From contig CM038216.1 in NCBI GenBank assembly GCA_021442155.1, positions 156,845,983 to 156,909,982 of the forward strand: a stretch of DNA of 64,000 nucleotides, given 5' to 3'. The position numbers were made by a program, and so were the translations under genes. Under the pieces are notes generated by a model. It saw only the letters and a program-made list of their open reading frames with translations, did not search any database and had not been told where the DNA came from. Shown here piece by piece: positions 45,411-56,570 of the stretch; within the stretch, counting starts at the first letter, position 1, and each line of letters starts with the position of its first letter. The DNA comes from Cymbidium sinense. Lineage: Eukaryota; Streptophyta; Magnoliopsida; Asparagales; Orchidaceae.

Positions 45411-48400
45411 TGTCGGTCCCAAGTCCGGATGTAAAAAGTGGAGGGTTACGATAGGTAGTCGACAGCCAGCGTAAAACTTGTTGAAATAATCATGACATAA
45501 ATCCTTTAAATCATTGTGTTAATGCTATGTATATATATGGCTTGAATACATTGAAATGTGCAAGGCACAGATCGGTGAAGTGTTAAATAAGGTTCCCACA
45601 TTATGGATGGGAAAAAGAAGTTAGTCCATGAAACTAGAATTAGGTTGGGATCTTGGAATATAGGTACTCAAATAGGTAAATTAATGGAATTAATAGATAT
45701 TATGGTTCATAGAAAGATAAATATTTTATGTGTTCAAGAAACTAAATGGGTTGGGGAGAAGGCTAAGGAGATTGATAGTTTAGGTTTTAAACTTTAGTAT
45801 TAAGGTAGAAGTCAAACTAGAAATGGTGTAGGTGTGATTATAAATAAAAGTTTGAAGGATAATGTTATAAATATTAATAGATGGAGCGATAGAATTATAG
45901 CTTTAAAGATTATTGCTGATACTAAGATTATCAATGTTATAAGTTTATATGCTCCTCAAGTAGGTTTGGATGTAAGCTCAAAAGAAAAATTTTGGAATGA
46001 ATTAGAGAGATTAATACAAAAGATACCTCTTGAAGAAAATGTATTTATTGGAGGAGATTTAAATGGATATGTTGGTAGAGTGGTAGAAGATTTTAAAAGT
46101 ATTCATGGTGGTTATGGATTTGGACTAATGAAGAAGGTAGGACTATATTAGATTTTGCCTTAGCATATAATTTTGTAGTTGCTAATACTTTATTTAAGAA
46201 AAGAGATGAACATATTATTACTTATAAAAATGGATCTAGCAAAACACAGATTGATTATTTTCTGATAAGAAAAAAAGATCATTTAGAATGTAAAGAATGT
46301 AAGGTCATTCTAAGTTTAAGTACCCAACATCAATTATTAGTTTTAGATTTTAAGATGAAAGACTATAAGAGAAAAAATAAATCAAATTATTATCCTAGGA
46401 TTAGATGGGGAAACTTAAAGAATAGAAATAAAAATATTTTTAAGAGCAACCTACAAGAGCTTAGAATCTGGGATGTTCATAAGGAAGCTAATGTTATGTG
46501 GGAAAAAGTAGCATGTGAAATTAAGCAAGTTGCTAAAAATGTGCTTGGAGAATCAAAAGGAAAAGCTTCTTTTAATAAAAATAGTTAGTGGTGTAGTCAG
46601 GGTGTGCAAGAAAAGATAAGAAATAAGAAACATTATTATAAAACTTGGTTTAGATGTAACAACTTGGAGAATTGGGAAAGATATAAATTGGCCTATAGAG
46701 ATTCTAAGAAAGCAATATATAATGCAAAAAATTTAGCTTTTAGTGATTTATACAATAGATTAAATATCAAAGAAGGTGAAAGATGTATGTATAAGTTAGC
46801 CAACTAAAGAGATAGGAGAAGAAAAGACCTAGTTCAAGTGAGATGTATTAAGGATGAAAATAATAAAGCACTTTTCTTAGAAAAGGATATTGAAAATAGG
46901 TGGATGAGGTATTTTGATAAACATTTCAATGAAAGATCTGAAAGTACGATTGATTTTATCTACCTTAATACCCTAAACAAAAATAGAGAATTTTATTTTT
47001 ATTATTGTATTAGTAAATCTAAAGTTAGAGAAGCTTTAAAGAAAATGAAATGTGGAAAAATAGTAGGACCTGATGGTATTCAAATAGAAGTGTGGAAATT
47101 TTTAGGAGATCAAGGAATTTCTTGGCTTACAAATCTTTTTAATGTTATTTTAAAGCCTAAAAAAATGTCAGATGAGTGGAGAAAGAGTTTGTTGGTTCCT
47201 ATATTTAAGAATAAAGGTGATGCACAAGAGTGTGCAAATTATAAAGGAATTAAGTTAATGTGTCATATATTAAAATTATGGGAGAGAGTAATTGAACATA
47301 TGGTATGATGTGATACAAAAGTTTCTCACAATCAGTTTGGTTTCATGCTAGGTAGATCTACTATGGATGTTAAACATTTGTTAAGAGGTTTGATGGAGAA
47401 GTATAGAGAAAGTTAGGAGGATCTATATATGATATTTAATGATTTAGAGAAAGCTTATGATAAAGTTTCAAGAGATGTTCTTTGGAGAGTTCTAGAACAG
47501 AAAGGAGTTAATATTAGTTATATTCAAGTCATTAAGGATATGTATATTAGAGTTGTTACTTGTGCCCAAACATAAGGAGGATTGACAAAATATTTTCCTA
47601 TTTCAGTTGGATTACATCAAGGGTTAGCTTTAAGCCCTTATCTTTTTGCTTTAGTTATGGATGATCTTACTAGGCATTTACAAGATGATGTACCTTGGTG
47701 TATGCTTTTTGATGATGACATTCTTCTTGTTGATAAGACTAGAGAGGGAGTCCAAGAGAAACTTGAATTATGGAGGTCAACATTAGAGTCTAAAGGTTTT
47801 CATTTAAGTAGATCTAAAACTGAGTATATGGAGTGTAATTTTAGTTGGAGAAGTTCTAGTGGTAGTGTTGTGACAAGTCATTAATAAGAGTGAGTAATTC
47901 AGATATTTAAGCTCTATTATTCAAAATGATGGTGAAATAGATGGAGATGTTATTAGTAGAATTCAAGTAGGATGGTTGAAGTGGAGGAATGCATCTGGCC
48001 TATTGTGTGATAGAAAAGTTCCACTTAAACTTAAGGGAAATTTTATAAGATGGTGGTAAGATTTGCAATGAATTATGGTGCAAAATGTTGGCCAATAAAT
48101 GAGAAGCATAAGACTAAGTTAAGGGTTACAGAGATGAGGATGCTTAGGTGGATGAGTGGCTTTACTCTTAGAGATAAAATGTGAAATGAGTATGTTCAGG
48201 AAAAAGTTGGAGTAGCTCTAGTGGTAGATAAGATTAGAGAGAGTAGCCTTAGATGGTTTGGCCACATAAAGAATCGGTCATCCAATGATCCGGTTAGGAG
48301 AGTAGATGCATTAGATTTGCCTTATGTTAAGAAAGGTAGAGGTAGACCTAAAAAGACTTGGTTAAGATGTATAAAAATTGACCTTAGTATACTTGAATTA

Positions 48401-48500
48401 AATGAGAATTTGACACATAATAGGACATAATGGAGATGAAGGATTCATGTAGCCAACCCCACTTAGTGGGATAAAGGTTTGTTGTTATTGTTGTTGTTGT
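45411..48500 (+). mobile_element. RTE-clade LINE, nearly full length, about 3.1 kb
   Basis: The 5' end carries GTCGGTCCCAAGTCCGGAT and GTAGTCGACAGCCAGCG (45412-45470), the typical start of plant RTE elements as I recall them. The 3' end is CCCCACTTAGTGGGATAAAGG (48459-48477), where CCACTTAGTGG is a hairpin, followed by a (TTG)n-type tail to 48500. The LTR homology of copy C resumes on both sides, so it landed inside that LTR. No clear target-site duplication is visible: AACACTAC on the left and AACAATCA on the right is the closest match. The polyprotein frame is broken. Confidence 0.9.
45603..48470 (+). pseudogene. RTE LINE endonuclease-reverse transcriptase, decayed
   Basis: It encodes an AP-like endonuclease that nicks the target and a reverse transcriptase that primes there. 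Endonuclease (45603 to about 46350): LGSWNIGTQIGK, CVQETKWVGEKA (catalytic Glu), GGDLNGYVG and QIDYFLIRK. Reverse transcriptase (about 46830-47880): [61 protein letters not shown] and [10 protein letters not shown]. The usual F/YADD active site reads FDDD, a substitution of Ala by Asp. The C-terminal part has RWFGHIKNRSS and GRGRPKKTWLRC (48221-48430). The frame shifts once near 46121, and stops occur at about 45796, 46589, 47309, 47416 and 48183. It is inactive. Confidence 0.93.
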
Positions 48501-49044
48501 AACAATCATATTAAATAAAATCACTTAAAGCAAATCGAAGCTTTCTTAATATCATTTTTTAATTTCATGTTTTGATTTGATTTAAGGATGTGAGAAGATG
48601 TTTGATGATCCTAACCCATTCCCATAATTTTCAATTAATTTGGTTTGATGAAAAGCAATTAAGTTGATTTTATGGGTTAATTAAGCTGTAATATGAATTT
48701 AATCTAATAGTTAACCCTTTCCTATGTCACCTTAAAGTGATTAACCAAATAATTATGAGCAACATGATATGCATAGAAAATAAATTTGCAATGGTCCTAA
48801 GAAGTAAAGGGGCCTAATGCAATTGGCTCACAATTAATGCTTAATTAAATTAAGGCACTTAATTAATTAATCTTATGATTTTCCCACACCTGTGGTCTAA
48901 CAATAATTTTGTTAAACACCTTTAGGTTATTAAACACCTAAAGTTCTACCCCAAGATTTCAATAATTAAGTTCTGATGCGATTATGATTTTAATTCTAAT
49001 TAATTAAGCCATTTAATTAATTAATCATCTAGGGTGTAGCATAA

Positions 49045-50462
49045 CTCGATCACACTAACCTCTTCATTTTTCATTTAATATAATTAATTATTAGGTGTAT
49101 TTACATTATTTGTGCAATATAAAATGACATTCTTTTCCTAGGTTTCTTAAAGTGTAATGCTTTGCTGCATGGCTTGGATTTTGGTAGGCTATTTAGAATT
49201 TAAATTTTTTACCCCATCTTAACAATTAAATCAATAATTAACATAACTCATAACCTGACTTTAAAGCAAAAGAATTAATCAAAAAAAATTTATAAATAAT
49301 AAGATCTATGATGGATGTATTATAAATATGCGTACATATTGATTTCTCCTTGAATATAGATCTTCACTCAGTGCATGATAAGTGGGAGTGTAGGTCCATT
49401 ATCAACAACCTGCTTCAAAACATGCTTCTTATGGATTGGCCCATTACTTGATTTCATCGTGAATATATATATGCTTGCTCATAAAAGTATGAGAGTAAAA
49501 AATTTATAAAGAAGAAATTTTTATTTCATTAGTCTAGGATATTATTCATACCATTCATTATCTCAGAATGTTACAAAGTGATTTTTTGTTGTTAGGTGAC
49601 CATTCCTAATAAACAATAGTCTAGCCATCTTGCATTTTACATGAGACTTGGCCATATAATCTTAACTCATAAGAGGTGTTAGCTGGCAAGCCTTCCCGGT
49701 GATTGTAAGTCCAGAAGAGTCGGAATAGATTTATTTTCTTTAGTAGAAGTGATCCAACAAAACCTAATATTTTTCTCATTAAGTTAAAAGCTCTTAGCAT
49801 GTGCTAGAGCACCATAGTTTTAGGATCTGAGCTCTTCTATTTCTCCTTCATTATGAGAGTAAATCCTCACCTCCTAGGCATTTTCACAATCTAATGTTAT
49901 TTGGATATAATATTTAACTTTCTATTGAAATATCAAGTAAATAATAATAATTCTCAATTTCAAAAAATGTAAAGTCAAACTATAGGAGAGACTGAAGTGC
50001 TTACTAGGCTTCTTAGTTTCAAAACACTTCTTACTCCATCTTTAAAATCCATTAAAAACTATTCTCTTTTAAAATCTACCGATTTATTTTCAAAATTAGC
50101 AATCCTTTGCTCTAACTTTAAAATCTATATGGATGTTCACTGTCCACTTTAATTGAGAGTTTTCTTAGGAGACTCATGTCTCTTAAAATGTAATTAATTA
50201 TGGGGGTCTACCCATATAGGGAACTTAAGATATTGAGTCAACATAGACCTTATTTTACTTTATCCATGTAAGGCAAAGAAAAAAATCTCTAGTACATGTA
50301 GACTCATTAGCCTTAAGAGTCTTTTCGAGATGATGTAGACCATGCATTTGAGATAGTATATAATTCTTTGATATTGTATATAATTATTTGATATTGTACT
50401 CAATCATTTCAATAAGTACCCCTAAGATCCGTATGGTGTCCCCATCATATTTTTAAACACCA
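49045..50462 (+). repeat. LTR fragment D, inverted relative to copy C
   Basis: It is colinear with E1 LTR 1420-2831 and of nearly equal length (about 1.41 kb). It ends at 50462 with the family terminus ACACCA. Shared blocks include TACCCCA with AACAACTCATAAC-like, the CTTTAC hairpin with CATGTAA, and CCCCTAAGAT. The left edge is diffuse at about 49030-49070. Because the right edge is a true LTR terminus, it may be the 3' LTR end of E1 itself, with the 5' part lost. Confidence 0.8.
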
Positions 50463-51488
50463 AAATGGTTCACATAGACCTATTTAGGTTTGGTGAGTCA
50501 ATTGGACAAATTGGTTGTAATTAATCATGGGGAATGTTCAATTATGTGTTTAGAGTGATTATAAGGTTTTGGGTATGTTTAATTTGAAATGATTTTGACT
50601 CAATTTGGAATTGACTTATTGAACCCCAAGCAGGCTAAGTTGGGCTAACTAATCCATTTGGTCAAATTTGGCTTCAATTGAGTTTCTATTAAGAATGGTT
50701 GATGTTGCAAAGATGTTTGGATTGGTTAATCGCAATCAATTTTGGTTGATCTTGGATTTTACTTAAAGAGGGTCTCATTAGGTCACTTTTGGTTTAATTT
50801 GTTCATACTTGAATCAAGTGGTTAAACCCAAATTAGATTTAGACTTATGTTTGAGCTAGTTGGTGTGTTGGTTTTGAGCCATTGGGGAGGTTCAATTTGC
50901 TTTACTTTTGATAATATTTAATTTGAGCTTGGTGGGGCCTACATAGCTACTTTAGGTTAATTTGCTTGATTAACTAAGTAAAGCTTCAATTAAATTAAAT
51001 TTTGTGCTTAATTATGCTTCAATGATAATTCCAAGCCTTGGGTTAGCTTGGTTTGACATGATTTAGTTTAAATTTGAGTGAACCTGATTTTGGTTCAATT
51101 AGGATCCTAAGTGGCCCAATTAACCCCATTGAGGGTCAGTTGAATTTAGACTTAGGTCCAAATAGATCTTATCTTTGAGTCTAGTTCAATTACATTGAGT
51201 TTGGAACATCTGAGTCTATTTAGTCTATTTGAAATGGTTATGTTATAGTGGGGTCCACTAGTTTAGTCTAGGTCTTCCTTTATATTTAGAATTTCAATTA
51301 GTTTGGGTGTAGCATCTAAGCTTCATTTGGTTTGAATTTGGTGTTATGTTCACTTAAGATTTGAATTTAATGATTGACTTAGTTGTATGAGGGTGACCTT
51401 AGTGTTTAAGTCAAGGGTTCTTAGACTAGGATTAGGAGTCTTAAGTACTAAGATATTGAGTGTGTTAACCTCATAAAAAATGAGGTTA

Positions 51489-53200
51489 ACACCAACCATT
51501 TTAATACATATACAATGAAGAAGTTGTTAGAGGCAATGATGCCCTCTATGATCATGCACTCCTATCTGCTCACAATATTCCACGAGTCATTATTAAACTT
51601 AAGATTTGGGCAAATAACTTTAAGATTAAGCTAGCCATATTAAACATAATTTAAAAATTCTAATTGTGTGATTTGCCTAATGAATATTTGAATTAACAAA
51701 ATTAAAATTTTTTAGATGCTTGTGATGTAATGCAATATACTAGTCCCCATGATATAATTTGTCTTTAATCTCTTCTCTTTTTTTCAATCATGTAAGACAA
51801 ATAATCAACTCAAATATTTACTCAATGGCTTTGTCATAAACTAGGATGATTGAGTTTAAAATTATTTTTATAAGACTTCATTTTCAAGATTATAAGATTA
51901 TGGATTGAGAACTTGAACCATAGTAAATTAGATGATGAAACTCCTTTAATTCTTGAGATAGATACCAATATATATTATAAAAAAATGTACTTATTATGGA
52001 CTACTAAAGTGAGACCAAGTGTAAACTTTTTGTAAAAGTTTAGTTAATTCAAATATGACTTTGGTTGTTACCAACATGAACATTTATAAGTAAAATCATC
52101 CACGATTTTCATGTTAGAAACAAATATGGTGCAAAATTAGTGATAACATATTTCTTTCTTTAATACTTATAATACATTATGGCACAATCATCCAAGATTT
52201 TCATGTTAGAAATAAAATATGGTGTAGTATCATACGGTTTTAAGAACTAAGAAAATGAAAGAGACATGCCATTAAGGGATGTATTTACTCAGTTCTATCT
52301 CTGCTCTTTTTAATTTAATATAAGAATTGATGCCCTATAAGCAAGAAAATAAATTTCTATTCAAAGTTAAGATATTTCCATTGGTAATATTAAGTGTAAA
52401 ATTAGTTAATTATCAAATCAAATATCATCTAAATAATTAAGTTCTCATCCTAAGAACATTGACTAAAAAAGAGAATATGCAAAATATATAACTTTTATAA
52501 GTAAGAAATAATTAGAGAAATTAAAGTGCAATGATGATAAAGTAGTTGAGTGAACTAAGCTTAAAGATTATCAACATCATGGTAGGCATAAATCCAACCT
52601 ATTTTTTTATAAAAATTGCCTCCTTCATTAGATAAATATTTATCTATGTTCATGAATAAATTTAATGGAGCAAATGCAAAGCTATGTGATGTTCATGAAG
52701 AAGATTTTTTTATAATTTTTGTGGATATAAGTTATTGGGAGACAAGTATTTGAGTCATTTGGAAGCAAAGAATGACAAGTTACCAATGGTTATTATTAAC
52801 TACCATAACTTGGAATGGTCAAATGGAGGGTTTAGTTTGAACTAGGGATATGTCCCTAACATCCATGACTAAAATTGTTGGCAAGACTGAAATATGATTT
52901 ACCCATCTAATGGATTTAATTTCATCATGAATATGAATGTTCTCATTTGAGCCTAAAAAGGATCATGTTGGCTTATTTGGAAATTAATCTTTTTTAAAGG
53001 GTTTAAACTAATAAGCATTAAACCAATTATAAAGAATTAATTAGATATTATGTTTAGCGTGATCTAATCACACACCAAAAAATGGTATTAGCTTTAATAA
53101 GTAAAATATCCTACCTAGCCAATCATGCTTAAGCTATTATTCTTTTTGGTTTTATAAAGTTTGGAGTATGTTTAAGATAATTAGAAAAGTTTACAAGTCT
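51489..53200. other. Unassigned AT-rich DNA
   Basis: I see no feature that I can name. A direct repeat of about 37 bases (ATTTTCATGTTAGAAA core) occurs at about 52090 and 52188. One stretch near 51940-51990 could be translated to a RNase H-like piece (LEIDTN), but support is too thin. Probably very old retroelement DNA. Confidence 0.4.
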
Positions 53201-54780
53201 AACTATTCTAATTAATTTAATGATTATGACCAATCTAGAGAAATTAGCTTCAATTGGTATTTTGGAATCAATTAGATTGATTTGGATACATTTGACTTTA
53301 AATAGATCAAATATTTATATTAATGTAATTTTAGCATATAAACCCATTTATTCATCAATTAGATATGTCAGTTCAAAGTTCATACAACTTGGTTTCAACC
53401 TTCATCTAACGACCTTAATTGAGCTTTATTTGATCTTCTTACTCTTAGGATTCTTGGGATTGTCTTAAGTGGTTCTAGTGGAAATTTTAATCATGGAAAT
53501 GTTAGAAACATGCTGTTGTTGGATGTATGTGGTAATTGACCGATTGGCTGACATGGATAATCAAGGACTTAACTAAACTAGAAGCAAGTGGATATCTTCG
53601 TCAACATGAGCTAAATTTCTCAAATTAATTTTGAGGATGATCATATTAACTCTAAGAATCTTTTAAATAATTATTCCATTAATTGAATCAATGAGATTTA
53701 TTACTTAATTGAATTCAAGTTGGGAAAGAATTTCTTAGAGCATGGCTTTCATTAAATGTGGGCACATTACTAGTAGATATGGCTTTCATTGGCTATTATG
53801 CATTCTAAACTTCTCTTTCTACTTTCTCATAAGGATATGAGGCTCAACACATTATACCAAGATATGTCCTACATTTTATTTGATCATGTTGACATTTAAA
53901 ATATCAATATTCATTAACCATATGCCCTGCTTGAATACTAAAGTATGATTTAACATATCCAATTAGATTGGGCGTAGTGAAGCATAAAAGAGAAAAACTA
54001 TGGAGGGTATATTTATAAATCTTTCTTATATCATAAGTTTGACTCTAGTTAGCCATATGATAGACCTCCCTCACTACTTGAGTTTAGCAATTTTCTATTG
54101 GATGTGAGAGTTCGATTTAAGCAATTAATATATCTCAATTATTCAATTTTTTATATAATTAAGCATAAGATTTTGAGGATTGGCTTAACCTTCCCTAAAA
54201 TAAAATTAAGGGATTTGAAAAATGGTTGAGTCAATGGTACCTACCTATCTTTACCCTACTTAAGTCCTATTTTGATTATTACTACATTTAGTCTAATTAA
54301 CCAATCACTCTAGGAATTCTAACTTTGGTTGTTTCTATTATGGTCATGAACAAATTGACCAATAGATTCTTTTAATACAAGTAAGCTTGGTCAAATCTAA
54401 GGCTAAGAGATTCAATTAAGCCTATTTTGATTATTTTTGATTGAATTAAAATTAAGTCATATAAGCTCACCTAAACAAGTAGATGAGTTCATATGCTATT
54501 ATTATGCTAACATAGATAGTTAACAAAATTAACCTAAATTAACTTAATTTAGTCAATATGATCAAATTGGCCATAATCATCAAATTACATAGACTAATTG
54601 GATATGTAAACTCTTCTAATAACCTAAGCACACTTTAAGCATTATTAAAGAAAGTTACCTAATGACTCAAACTCAATTAACAAAATATGGTTTTTATATG
54701 CATTAAAGCCTATAGCCTCCTTTCATTGTTGATTGACTGAAGCTAACCATGATATCTAATAAAATTCTTGAAAGTTATTT
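53200..54780. other. AT-rich DNA resembling decayed, inverted LTR U3
   Basis: Scattered TTGACCAATA, CTTGGTCAAAT, GATTGAATTAAAA and AATTGGCCA motifs resemble the reverse complement of the U3 W-box region (compare 50470-51100). Identity is low and no termini are seen. The 82-codon open stretch at 53220-53468 has no protein character. Confidence 0.35.
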
Positions 54781-54789
54781 TTATTATTA

Positions 54790-55500
54790 AGGATGTCATT
54801 GACAAATAGTTAGTTCAACTCACATTGATTTTATTGTTAATTAGACCAAATGGGCCGAATACTTCCCATTATGGGATGAAATTGGGACACTTATATTTAT
54901 GATGGAGCTAAACCCATAAAATAGTTGAATCAATAAAATAATTTGAAAATAATTATAACCATTTGACATAGAAACCCTTATTTAGTTCAACCCAACTCAT
55001 TTTGTTCCTTCTAGTACCAAGTGAATTAATGCATGCCATTTGATTTAAATAAATTAAAATAAGAATATATATTTATTGTGAATATCGATAAGAAGTAAAT
55101 TTTAGCTTAGCTTCTATCTTTTATCACTTTCTTATAAAATACCACATTCATAAAATACAATACTAAGTTAGTACATTTACACCCTAATGCAGTGCTTTCA
55201 AAAAATGTGTCAAATTGATAAGTTATGATTTCAAGCTTAACAAATCCTTGACCATTATCATGCTTAAATAATATGAGCACATGATAAACTCACTAGACTT
55301 CGAACATTTGTTGCTGGTGATATGGTGTTAATTTTAAAGATTGTTATAATCACATACCAATAGCTAAGTGGCTAATTTAAGCCCATTTGGGAATGCATTT
55401 GTATATCCAAGATTATTTATGAAGCACAACACTCATCCATTACCTCTCATCAATGGGTTTTTCTTAAGGAATATTATAGCTGATTGTAGTTTATGCATTT
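54790..55500 (+). pseudogene. Highly decayed gypsy integrase (third copy)
   Basis: Two landmarks identify it. At about 54845-54880 TKWAEYFPLWDE corresponds to DYFSKWAE-type core sequence of E1 (40826) and E2. At about 55300-55490 RTFVAGDMVLILK, a WECI block and the end NGFFLKEYY-like (QWVFLKEYYS) correspond to RSFRVGEYVLIPRR, WEGP and INGLYIKKYYP in E2. The sequence between is a string of stops in the same colinear order. It is the oldest pol remnant in the window and suggests a plus-strand element in this stretch. Confidence 0.6.
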
Positions 55501-56570
55501 CTTTTTCTATAAAAGCATGATAAATACTTAAATTTCTCATGCTTTTTACCTTAATTTTTAGTATTCATATTGTTTATAAAGAGCTAGACATCATTCACTG
55601 CTAATCCTCAAAAATATGAGTATAGAAAATATTGGTTTTATAGGTTATTTTAATTGCAAGACAAGCTCATGAGACTTTAAGCTAAATTTCTTACATCATT
55701 AACTAACTTGATAGTGATCCCATGTTTTCTACACTAGAGCTTGTGCCAATTGGGGCAACATTCCATAATCTTTTCATGTATTTAAAGAACATAGATGAAT
55801 GTTGTCAGATGCCTCCACCATGTACTATACCACCAATGCTACTAGCTAGGTATCATCTACCATAGAAGATCAAGTACCCTAGAGCATCTACTTTAGTTAA
55901 AAATGTCAAACTTTTATATGAAAAGATAAAGAGTTTTGAAAAATAATAACATATGCATTTCGAGCAATTTTCTAAATGAAGTTATTATAAGTTGTATACA
56001 AACATCATTCATTTTCCAAAATCATCATTAGTATTTTTATTAAGAAATTATCATCTTTTGCACATTAAATATTTAAATATTATAAGTTAATTATTAGATT
56101 AGCATCAATCAAAGCTTATCTAAATTTTAACATTTTGTTTTCATGATGAGTAGGATATATTATTACATTTTTATCTTGAACTCAATCTCTTAATATTTTT
56201 ATTAGTGAACATTGACAAATCTAATTATCTTCTTAGTTTATTGAGTGATATTGCATAATATACTAAACTTGCTAGTTGTATTGAAATGAAAGAATATTTT
56301 TTCTAGTTCTTTTAATTTTAATAATTCCATATATTTTATGCACCCTCAAACCATTCACATATGAGAAGTAAGAAATTTTCTTATACTCGACAAGTTGTTA
56401 GTACTATATAATTTCTTATAAAATTTGATAGAATGTCCTCTTTCTTTATATATGTGTTTCTTTTATGACATAAGACACTAATGTCACATATTGAATTTAA
56501 TGTGAAATTTGAACTTATTTATTATAAAACTTATCCATATCATTATTCCTCCTATTGGTCTCAACCAAAG
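55500..56570. other. Unassigned DNA downstream of the integrase remnant
   Basis: It might be the 3' UTR of the decayed element before it. Segments near 55730-55900 have short GC-richer stretches, but I recognise no repeat unit of E2. No gene or RNA is seen. Confidence 0.4.

Larger units (their letters stand above)
41761..51488 (-). repeat. LTR copy C, interrupted by a LINE and an inverted LTR fragment
   Basis: The left end is TGGTG at 41761, the reverse complement of the family terminus CACCA. The right end is AGGTTA at 51488, matching AGGTCA of E2. Homology to 9985-17824 is colinear from 41761 to about 49030. It is broken by the RTE LINE (45411-48500), then resumes at about 50463 with the W-box and U3 part. 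The LTR centre equivalent to about 14000-15700 is missing and its place is taken by fragment D. The flanks at both ends do not match, so this may be two LTR pieces rather than one insertion. Confidence 0.75.

Noticed and set aside
48459..48477. Rho-independent terminator (hairpin then T-rich tract)
   Set aside because: It is the known 3' end hairpin of a plant RTE LINE in a eukaryotic genome.
51930..52080. Pararetrovirus- or gypsy-like RNase H fragment
   Set aside because: Only a few residues (LEIDTN) fit, with stops directly around and no neighbouring RT motif. A profile search would be needed.
53220..53468. Hydrophobic 82-codon open stretch resembling a membrane peptide
   Set aside because: AT-rich DNA yields Ile/Leu-rich translations by chance; there is no homologue in the window and no context of a gene.
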